From JAWLCQ01 sp041687095 (GTDB lineage Bacteria; Planctomycetota; Phycisphaerae; SM23-33), in assembly GCA_041687095.1 (NCBI GenBank), contig JAWLCQ010000211.1:1-7582 (forward strand): a stretch of 7,582 nt of DNA. Direction: 5' to 3'. Below the pieces are notes generated by a model. The model did no database searches, was not told where the DNA came from, and worked only from the letters and a program-made list of their open reading frames with translations. The position numbers were made by a program, and so were the translations under genes. Of the stretch, positions 1-4,686 are shown piece after piece. Within the stretch, counting starts at the first letter, position 1; the number at the start of each line of letters is the position of its first letter.

Positions 1-23
1 CTGCAACGTAAGGTTTTGCTCAT
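1..23 (-). CDS. Possible 5' end of a further minus-strand gene (runs off the window)
   Basis: Reading leftwards, an ATG at 23-21 opens a frame that gives MSKTLRC before the window ends. A GAGGG sits only two bases upstream. A much better Shine-Dalgarno sequence, TAAGGAGG (complement of 44-51), lies 20 bases upstream; it is better placed for the ATG at 37-35, but that frame stops after two codons (ATG GAC TGA). Seven codons cannot show function. If real, the gene would lie about 100 bases downstream of the dsbD-like gene on the same strand. Very uncertain. Confidence 0.2.
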
Positions 24-52
24 GACCCTCAGTCCATGTCGCGCCTCCTTAC

Positions 53-67
53 CCAGGCTTCGCCTGG
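53..67. other. Short GC-rich hairpin downstream of the dsbD-like gene
   Basis: CCAGGC (53-58) pairs perfectly with GCCTGG (62-67) around a 3-base loop (TTC on plus, GAA on minus). It lies 55 bases past the stop of the minus-strand dsbD-like gene. No T-run follows on either strand, so it is not a textbook intrinsic terminator. It may be a mRNA 3'-end structure or chance in GC-rich DNA. Confidence 0.25.
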
Positions 68-121
68 CGCACGAGCAACCACGTCCAATCGACGCTGCCC
101 GAGAATTACCTGGGATGCGCA

Positions 122-2011
122 TCACTCCTCGCCCCCCAACCCCTTCAGCACCTCGAGCAGCCGGTCCTTCTCGAACTCCCCCACCAGCGGAATCGGCGGG
201 CCCTTGGGGGGGTAGATGAGCGTCAGGGGCGGGGCGGCATGCAGGCGGTCGTAGAGGAACTCCCCCGCCGCCGACGCGCGGTCGGTGACGTCCGCCTTCA
301 GGGGCAGCACGTTGGCGGCGGCGAGGGCGGCGGCGACGGCGGGGTCGTCGTAGACCCGCTGCTCGATGAGGAAGCACGAGGTACACCAGGCGGCCGTGAA
401 CTTCACCAGCACGGGCCGCTCCGCCTCGCGGGCGGCGGTGACGGCGGCGGGGGTGTAGGGTGCGAACGGGGTCGCTGTCGGCGCGGAGGGGCGGAGCATG
501 AACCACCCCGCCACCGCCGCCAGAGCGACGGCCGATCCGCGCACGAGCAGCTTCTTGCGGGCGGGGGCGTCGTAGCGGACCCACTGCGCCCCCATCCACA
601 GGGCGAAGACGAGGACGACGGCGTAGGCGGCGACCCAGAAGGGGTAGGCGTTGGCGCTGAGCGTCGAGAGCAGCCAGATCGCCACCGGCAGCAGCAGAAA
701 GCCCATCGCCTGCTTGAACAGTTCCATCCACCGCCCGGGACGGGGCAGGCGGTTCACCCACTGCGGCAGCGCCGTCAACACCACGTGCGGTGCGGCCATC
801 CCCACCCCCAGCAGCAGCAGCGCCAGCGAGCCCAGCCACGGCGGCTGGACCTGCGCCCACGCCAGCACCGCCGCGAGAATCGCAAAGCTGCACGGGGTCG
901 CCAGCACGGCCATCATCAGCCCCATGCCCGCGCTGCGCACGTGCCCCTCGCCCCGCGTCCCCCCGTCGGCGGCGGCGAGGCGGGAGGGCACGACCACGGT
1001 GAAGACCCCGAACAGGTTCGCCGCCAGCGCCACCAGCACCAGGGCCATCGCGATGCGGACCGGGGCGTACTGGAAGTGCTCGCTGACGTTGATGGTCTGC
1101 TCCGTCAGCGTGCGGACGGCGAGGTTGAGCCCGGCGAGGACCGCGAAGAACAGCAGGATCCCGCCCGCGAAGGCCAGGCCCAGCGTGACGAACCGGCGGC
1201 GGGACTCGTGCCCCATCTGCACCAGCGACAGGATGCGGATGGGGATGACGGGCAGGACGCAGGGCATGATGTTGAGCGCCAGCCCCGCCAGGACCGCCAG
1301 GGCCAACCACATCGCCACCGACCGATCCGACGCGAAGGCCCGGGCCATGTCGAGGCGGCCCTCGCGGCCCCCGCGCTCCGCCGGACCGCTCTCCGCCAGC
1401 GCCCGCTCGTACCGCCCATCCTGCCACGCCGGGTGCGCCACCGTCTGTCCGGCGATGCTGACGACGGCGGAGGCGGACTGGGGCTCCGTCACGCCGAGTT
1501 CCAGGCACAGTCCTTCTCCGCAGATCTGCCCCCCGAACGTCGCGGTGACGCGGTACGTCCCCGCGGGGGCGTCGGGCGGGACGGTCACGGGCACGAAGGC
1601 CGTCGCCTCGCCCTTGTACACGTTATGGCGCAGCGTCTCCTCGCCCAGCGTGTACTCGTACGGCCGATGGGGGGGCCAGCGGACGTCCCCGGCCTGGAGC
1701 GGCCCCTCGGCCGACACCTCGATCCGCGCCGGCTGCACCGCCACGCCGTCCTCCCCCCCGCCCGGGGCGGCGGAGTAGTAGACCCACCCGTCGGCGAGGC
1801 GGATGTCGAGGGCGACGTGGAACGTCTCGCCCGGTTGGACCTGCGTATGCGAGGGCGTGGCGGACACCTGCATGCGGTTGGCGGCCGTCGGGGCGGGCGG
1901 AAGGTTCAGGATGCCGTCCAGCGGGTCGCCCAACTGCGCATGGGTGACGGCGGGGACGGCGAGGGCTGTGAGGACGGTGAGGGTCAGCGTTATCCGCAGG
2001 TTTCGGGTCAT
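122..2011 (-). CDS. dsbD: DsbD-like thiol:disulfide interchange protein with C-terminal thioredoxin domain
   Basis: Predicted inner-membrane protein of 629 aa that would pass electrons from cytoplasmic thioredoxin to periplasmic thiol proteins (disulfide isomerases, cytochrome c maturation). What is seen: an N-terminal signal peptide (MTRNLRITLT... to about residue 26, THAQ); a periplasmic region at about 45-190 with a paired C164/C169 (ICGEGLC), matching the DsbD alpha-domain cysteine pair; a membrane domain at about 232-505 with eight hydrophobic segments, including MPCVLP (C251) and ATPC (C374), the family's two membrane cysteines; and a thioredoxin-like domain with WCTSC (C543/C546). All six redox cysteines of the DsbD electron relay are therefore present, and the length is close to E. 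coli DsbD (about 565 aa) plus loops. The frame opens further upstream to 2224, but the start at 2011 is preferred: AAAGGAG (complement of 2022-2028) lies 10 bases upstream and the signal peptide begins there. The upstream extension is Arg/Gly-rich repeat DNA. The gene stands alone here, reading away from the repeat island. Exact subtype (DsbD versus ScsB-like) is not certain. Confidence 0.93.
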   Translation of the reverse strand: MTRNLRITLTLTVLTALAVPAVTHAQLGDPLDGILNLPPAPTAANRMQVSATPSHTQVQPGETFHVALDIRLADGWVYYSAAPGGGEDGVAVQPARIEVSAEGPLQAGDVRWPPHRPYEYTLGEETLRHNVYKGEATAFVPVTVPPDAPAGTYRVTATFGGQICGEGLCLELGVTEPQSASAVVSIAGQTVAHPAWQDGRYERALAESGPAERGGREGRLDMARAFASDRSVAMWLALAVLAGLALNIMPCVLPVIPIRILSLVQMGHESRRRFVTLGLAFAGGILLFFAVLAGLNLAVRTLTEQTINVSEHFQYAPVRIAMALVLVALAANLFGVFTVVVPSRLAAADGGTRGEGHVRSAGMGLMMAVLATPCSFAILAAVLAWAQVQPPWLGSLALLLLGVGMAAPHVVLTALPQWVNRLPRPGRWMELFKQAMGFLLLPVAIWLLSTLSANAYPFWVAAYAVVLVFALWMGAQWVRYDAPARKKLLVRGSAVALAAVAGWFMLRPSAPTATPFAPYTPAAVTAAREAERPVLVKFTAAWCTSCFLIEQRVYDDPAVAAALAAANVLPLKADVTDRASAAGEFLYDRLHAAPPLTLIYPPKGPPIPLVGEFEKDRLLEVLKGLGGEE

Positions 2012-2219
2012 GGGTTCTCCGCTCCTTTTGCCCCTCTGAACGCACGAGGGGGCCTCCAGGGTTCCCGCGCCAAGAGATCGGCCCGAACCCCATCGCCCCC
2101 CCGCCCACTCGGAGCCCGAGGATACCCGAGGATACCCGAGGCGTCCCGTGTCATGGTAGCCGTATGGCGAGCGGCGGGGCGGGCGGCGGGGGGTCCTGCC
2201 CCACCTCCTGCGTTGGGGG
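2012..2219. other. 5' region of the dsbD-like gene, no gene seen; contains a 10-bp tandem repeat
   Basis: About 200 bases between the dsbD-like start and the first recognisable repeat element. They must hold the leader and probably the promoter of the minus-strand gene. Apart from the ribosome binding site, the one clear structure is a tandem repeat at 2115-2141: CCCGAGGATA twice plus a partial CCCGAGG. Read on the minus strand, each unit contains TATCCT, which resembles a -10 box, but I found no -35 box at a suitable distance. From about 2196 the sequence already resembles the CCCACCTCCTGCG units seen further right. Confidence 0.4.
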
Positions 2220-2234
2220 CCCACCTCCCGCGAC

Positions 2235-2402
2235 GGGGGTCTCCTGACCCCCGGCGTCCGGGAGGGGTGAGGAACGTCCCCGCGTCAGCGCCATTGGAGC
2301 GCCCCCCATCGCGGCGGCGGCCGCCGCGACCGAAGCGCCGCCATAACGCTATCGCGGAAGCGTTCGTTCGCCTTCCGGGACGTTGGGGGTCAGGAGACCC
2401 CC
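2235..2402. repeat. Palindrome-ended repeat element, copy A
   Basis: A 168-bp unit with inverted ends. The left end (2235-2265) starts GGGGGTCTCCTGACCCCC and continues GGCGTCCGGGAGG. The right end (2371-2402), reverse-complemented, starts with the same 18 bases and continues AACGTCCCGGAAGG. Inside are a 10-bp inverted repeat TCGCGGCGGC / GCCGCCGCGA around a single G (2309-2329) and a hairpin AACGCT / AGCGTT (2345-2350 with 2359-2364). A second copy lies at 2554-2717, about nine bases in ten identical by eye. It has no convincing coding capacity. The size and inverted ends suit a MITE-like or REP/BIME-like element, but no family was recognised. Together with the preceding CCCACCTCC motif the repeat shared with copy B spans about 180 bp (2220-2399 and 2539-2717). 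Confidence 0.8.
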
Positions 2403-2407
2403 AACGC

Positions 2408-2533
2408 ACGCGCTTGGGGCGTCCCGCGCGCTGGGGGCGGCCCGCGCGCTGGGGGCGTCCCGCGCGCTGGGGGCGGCCCGCGCGCTGGGGGCGGCGCACG
2501 CGCTGGGGGCGGCGCACGCGCTGGGGGCGGCGC
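2408..2533. repeat. 18-bp tandem repeat array, seven units
   Basis: Seven consecutive units of exactly 18 bases with consensus RCGCGCTGGGGGCGKCSC, starting at 2408, 2426, 2444, 2462, 2480, 2498 and 2516. Units differ at only a few positions: GTCCC or GGCCC or GGCGC at the end, G or A at the start, and TTGGGG in the first. The array is followed by ACGCGCCCACCTCCTGCGCCGGGGGTCTCC, in which the last partial unit changes into the CCCACCTCCTGCG motif. It fills the space between repeat copies A and B. The 18-bp period is a multiple of three, so all frames stay open as Arg/Ala/Pro-rich peptides; I regard these as artefacts. A shorter array with the same edges occurs at 3070-3105, so unit number is variable. 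Confidence 0.93.
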
Positions 2534-2553
2534 ACGCGCCCACCTCCTGCGCC

Positions 2554-2717
2554 GGGGGTCTCCGGCCCCCCGGCGTCCGGGAGGGGCGAGGGGCGCCTCC
2601 GCGGCAGCGTCGTTGGAGCGCCCCCTTCGCGGCGGCGGCCGCCGCGACCGATGCGCCGCCATAACGCTGTCGCGGAAGCGTTCGTTGGCCTTCCGGGACG
2701 TTGGGGGTCAGGAGACC
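2554..2717. repeat. Palindrome-ended repeat element, copy B
   Basis: Second copy, in the same orientation, of the element at 2235-2402. The left end reads GGGGGTCTCCGGCCCCCC then GGCGTCCGGGAGG; the right end (2689-2717) reads CCTTCCGGGACGTTGGGGG then TCAGGAGACC. The internal inverted repeat TCGCGGCGGC / GCCGCCGCGA is kept at 2627-2647, as is the AACGCT...AGCGTT hairpin further on. The two copies differ mainly at about 2591-2615 and in the left-end palindrome. The right end passes directly into the large inverted repeat, whose first bases it shares. Confidence 0.8.
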
Positions 2718-3051
2718 TCGCTGTTCTACACATCTCGGCGTGGATGTCCCGCACGATGCGACCTGGACCCAGGCGGCTTCTTCGCCCCGTAGGGGCGAGG
2801 GAGAATAGCCGGGGGCGCAGCGGAGCCCCCGGTACAGGCCGAAAAAGATAGAGCCCCGTAGGGGCGAGGGAGATGGAAGGCTGGACCTCGCGAGAACCCC
2901 CACGGCTCCCTCGCCCCTGTCGGGGCTCTGAAGGACGCAGCCGCCTTCCGGGGGTTCCGCTGCGCTGCGCCCCCGGCTACTGTCCCTCGCCCCTATCGGG
3001 GCTTTCGGACCGACGCCCGGCAGGATCGCCGAGATGTGTGGAACAACGAGG
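2716..3051. repeat. Large imperfect palindrome (~336 bp) with nested hairpins
   Basis: The outer arms are 2716-2740 and 3027-3051, 25 bases each, inverted with two mismatches (core CACATCTCGGCG / CGCCGAGATGTG). Within them, a second pair of arms runs from about 2783-2872 and inverted from about 2904-3006. Each contains the block CCCCGTAGGGGCGAGGGA (or a close variant) twice, with a CCGGGGGCGCAGCGGAGC hairpin-forming core between. The core itself pairs CCGGGGGC with GCCCCCGG (2809-2832), and its counterpart lies inverted at about 2948-2975. The bases between the inner arms (2873-2903) are the tip of the fold. No open frame here looks like a protein. The whole unit could fold as one long stem with side hairpins, so it may be a MITE-like element or a structured RNA or DNA element. 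Confidence 0.8.
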
Positions 3052-3052
3052 T

Positions 3053-3136
3053 CAGGAGACCCCCAACGCACGCGATGGAGGCGTCCCGCGCGCTGGGGGC
3101 GGCGCACGCGCCCACCTCCTGCGCCGGGGGTCTCCT
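3053..3136. repeat. Shortened second copy of the 18-bp-array module
   Basis: This stretch repeats the edges of the module at 2391-2561: CAGGAGACCCCCAACGC on the left and GCGCCCACCTCCTGCGCCGGGGGTCTCC on the right. Between them are only two 18-bp units (3070-3087 and 3088-3105) instead of seven. The first unit is diverged (ACGCGATGGAGGCGTCCC). The right edge abuts the left terminal repeat of the insertion sequence at 3137. The difference in unit number between copies points to slippage or unequal recombination. Confidence 0.85.
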
Positions 3137-3153
3137 GGGGCTGTTGCCCAAAG
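3137..3153 (+). repeat. Left terminal inverted repeat of the IS
   Basis: GGGGCTGTTGCCCAAAG, an exact reverse complement of 4411-4427. It lies 51 bases before the transposase start. The leader between them (3154-3204) has no clear promoter, but CAAGGGGATAGGAC provides a ribosome binding site. Confidence 0.9.
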
Positions 3154-3204
3154 AGCTTTGTAGGCAGATAGAATGGGGGCGGATCGCGACCAAGGGGATA
3201 GGAC

Positions 3205-4659
3205 ATGATGGGACCGGTGAAGCAGCTGATTCCCAAGCCCTCCTACGAGAGCTTCAATCTGGAGAAGCGGGTGCCCCGCCGGCACCTCCTGCGGCAGATC
3301 GACGAGTGCATCGACTTCGCCTTCGTCCGCGGCAAGGTCGCCCACCTCTACGGCGCCGTCGGGCATGAGTCCGTCGATCCCATCGTTCTCCTGAAGCTCA
3401 TGCTCCTCACCTACCTCGAAGACGTCCGGTCCGAACGGGCCCTGATGGAGACGATGCCCCTGAGACTCGACTGGATGTGGTTCTGCCGCTACGACATCGA
3501 CGAGGCGGTCCCCGATCATTCCGTGCTGTCCAAGGCGCGCCGCCGGTGGGGACGCGAGGCCTTCGTCACCTTCTTCCTCAACATCCTCACCCAGTGCCAG
3601 GACGCCGGACTGATCGGCGGCCAGACCGTCCACGCCGACAGCAGCCTCATCGCCGCCGACGCCGCGCGGGGCGTCCTCGTCCCCGACCTGCGCCTGCACG
3701 CCCAATCGCTCTATGACGACCTGGAGGCCGCGGCGCCCCCGCCGCCCGACGCTGCTCCCGCGGGCCCCCCGCCGCTCCTTCCCGACGCCGCGGCGCCTTC
3801 GCCCTCCGATCCCCCGCCGCCCAACACCCCCGCGTCCGCCCCCCTGTCCCTCCGCGCGCCCTTCCCCTTCGCAGCGCCCCCGGCCCTGCCGATCTCCCCC
3901 ACGCTCATCAGCCCCACGGACCCCGACGCCCGATGGACCCGCAAGAACGGGCAGTCCGTCCTGGGGTACAAGGACCATCGGATCGTCGACGACCGATGCG
4001 GGATCATCACCGTCACCGCCACCACGCCGGTGTCGGTGTCCGATGACAGCATGCTGCTGCCGCCGCCGCGCCGCCGCGCGTTGCTTCGCCGACGCCAGCA
4101 CCGGATCGAGGGGTCGTTCGGGGATGCCTCGCAACGGCACGGATTCAAGCGGGCGCGTTGGCGACGCCTGGTGGGGATGGCGATTCAGAACCTGCTGATC
4201 GCCACGGCCCTGAACCTCCGCAAGCTCCTGCGGTACGGCCACCGGCACGGGAAAGCGGCGACGCTCCCTCCCCAAACCCTTCCTGGGCCCTGCTGGGGCA
4301 GCGCGCGCCGTCCCTGGCGGCCCTCGACCGCCTGGCACAGCGCCTCCGGCCTCCCAGGAACACGCCCCGCCCCGGATCGCCGCCCCAGGCGCGGTTCCGT
4401 ACCCCCACGCCTTTGGGCAACAGCCCCAGGAGACCCCCCGGCGCAAGTGGGGGCAGGAGACCCCCCGGCGCAAGACGTGGGGGCAGGAGACCCCCGGCGC
4501 AGACGCGCGGGACGGGTCAAAAGACCCGCCGCGTGTGTTCCATTGGTGCTCCGAAAGGTCACAATGGGAAACTGGCAGTTGGAAACTGGAAATCGCTTTG
4601 CCTCCCGCACGATTGCACTCCCCGGCCCGTGCGTCTATCCTTTTCGCATGGGCCTGTGA
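3205..4659 (+). CDS. IS1182-family transposase with deleted catalytic core (probably inactive)
   Basis: Recognisable as an IS1182-family DDE transposase. Residues 1-115 are the N-terminal DUF772-type domain (SFNLEKRVPRRHLLRQID, GHESVDPIVLLKLM, DWMWFCRYDID, VPDHSVLSKAR). VHADSSLI follows with the first Asp, D145. Then come TDPDAR (238-243), LGYKDHRIVD (253-262) and GIITVTATTP. The catalytic Glu is E302 in HRIEGSFGDASQRHGFKRARW. Family members normally have over 100 residues between the TTP strand (275) and that Glu motif, including the second Asp in a GDSxYG-type motif. Here the two are joined in frame by about 20 residues, so the second Asp is gone and activity is not expected. Residues 176-233 form an unusual Pro/Ala-rich linker. 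After about residue 350 the sequence stops looking like transposase. The frame has no stop inside the IS and reads through the right end and repeats to TGA at 4657-4659. In the -1 frame, 4284-4335 encodes a natural-looking stretch (ALLGQRAPSLAALDRL), hinting at a frameshift. The start is ATG 3205 with AGGGG upstream; ATG 3208 is equally possible. Confidence 0.8.
   Translation: MMGPVKQLIPKPSYESFNLEKRVPRRHLLRQIDECIDFAFVRGKVAHLYGAVGHESVDPIVLLKLMLLTYLEDVRSERALMETMPLRLDWMWFCRYDIDEAVPDHSVLSKARRRWGREAFVTFFLNILTQCQDAGLIGGQTVHADSSLIAADAARGVLVPDLRLHAQSLYDDLEAAAPPPPDAAPAGPPPLLPDAAAPSPSDPPPPNTPASAPLSLRAPFPFAAPPALPISPTLISPTDPDARWTRKNGQSVLGYKDHRIVDDRCGIITVTATTPVSVSDDSMLLPPPRRRALLRRRQHRIEGSFGDASQRHGFKRARWRRLVGMAIQNLLIATALNLRKLLRYGHRHGKAATLPPQTLPGPCWGSARRPWRPSTAWHSASGLPGTRPAPDRRPRRGSVPPRLWATAPGDPPAQVGAGDPPAQDVGAGDPRRRRAGRVKRPAACVPLVLRKVTMGNWQLETGNRFASRTIALPGPCVYPFRMGL
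4411..4427 (-). repeat. Right terminal inverted repeat of the IS
   Basis: CTTTGGGCAACAGCCCC, a perfect complement of the left end at 3137-3153. It is followed immediately by AGGAGACCCCCCGGCGCAA, whose complement precedes the left end with one base less. The transposase reading frame passes through it without stopping. Confidence 0.9.
4428..4513. repeat. Three short direct repeats of the AGGAGACCCCCGGCGCA type
   Basis: Units start at 4428, 4455 and 4485 (27, 30 and about 29 bases), each beginning AGGAGACCCCC(C)GGCGCA and ending in TGGGGGC or a diverged GCGGGAC. They are the reverse complement of the CCTGCGCCGGGGGTCTCCT motif that closes the 18-bp-array modules left of the IS. The same repeat family therefore flanks the IS on both sides in opposite orientation. 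No coding role is evident, although the transposase frame reads through them as Gly/Asp/Pro-rich residues. Confidence 0.85.
4506..4533. other. Hairpin with AAAA loop at the right edge of the repeats
   Basis: CGGGTC (4513-4518) and GACCCG (4523-4528) pair around AAAA. After a two-base bulge on the left, CGCGG (4506-4510) pairs with CCGCG (4529-4533). No T-run follows on either strand, so termination is possible but not shown. It would lie between the IS/repeat block and the promoter region of the downstream operon, where it could insulate the operon from read-through. Confidence 0.4.
4567..4594. repeat. 14-bp tandem duplication GGAAACTGG(N5)
   Basis: GGAAACTGGCAGTT (4567-4580) is followed directly by GGAAACTGGAAATC (4581-4594), sharing the first nine bases. 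This short AT-richer stretch differs in composition from all its surroundings and lies just upstream of the possible promoter. It could be an operator-like direct repeat or a remnant of a small intergenic repeat. Confidence 0.5.
4613..4641 (+). promoter_or_regulatory. Possible sigma-70-type promoter of the heparinase-like/FAD oxidoreductase operon
   Basis: TTGCAC (4613-4618) and TATCCT (4636-4641) are separated by exactly 17 bases, 45 bases upstream of the ATG at 4687. The matches are 3 of 6 and 4 of 6 to the consensus boxes, so the spacing is the stronger argument. The region is the least GC-rich part of the window, and the duplicated GGAAACTGG motif lies about 20 bases upstream. Confidence 0.3.
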
Positions 4660-4686
4660 CACGGACGGCCGGAAGGAAGGGAACGC

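Larger units (their letters stand above)
3137..4427 (+). mobile_element. IS1182-like insertion sequence, internally deleted
   Basis: A 1291-bp element bounded by perfect 17-bp terminal inverted repeats: GGGGCTGTTGCCCAAAG at 3137-3153 and its complement CTTTGGGCAACAGCCCC at 4411-4427. It carries one transposase gene with IS1182-family hallmarks. IS1182 elements are usually somewhat longer (roughly 1.3-1.9 kb), in line with the missing middle of the transposase. The inverted match does not stop at the 17 bp. With one extra C on the right it extends outward through TCTCCT and GGGGGCGCCG-type sequence (3120-3136 against 4428-4445), which belongs to the surrounding repeat family. The exact outer edge and any target duplication are therefore unclear: TCCT lies on the left and AGGA on the right, which is an inverted and not a direct repeat. 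Confidence 0.85.

Noticed and set aside
2012..2224. N-terminal extension of the dsbD-like gene to an ATG at 2224
   Set aside because: The extra 71 residues are Arg/Gly/Ser-rich, come from repeat-like DNA, and would bury an obvious signal peptide that begins at 2011 behind a good ribosome binding site.
2008..2754. Minus-strand frames with repeated RRPQRAGRPQRA-type peptides across the 18-bp array
   Set aside because: The peptide repeat only mirrors the 18-bp DNA period; several other frames on both strands are equally open and none has a ribosome site or family resemblance.
239..2851. 870-codon open frame on the plus strand opposite the dsbD-like gene
   Set aside because: It is the antisense of a clear DsbD-like protein and then of the repeats. 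Its translation is His/Arg/Gly/Gln-rich low complexity without family motifs, as expected when stops are rare in very GC-rich DNA.
2235..3136. CRISPR array
   Set aside because: The 18-bp units are adjacent without spacers and the larger repeats are separated by other repeats, not by unique spacers of constant length; no cas gene is present.
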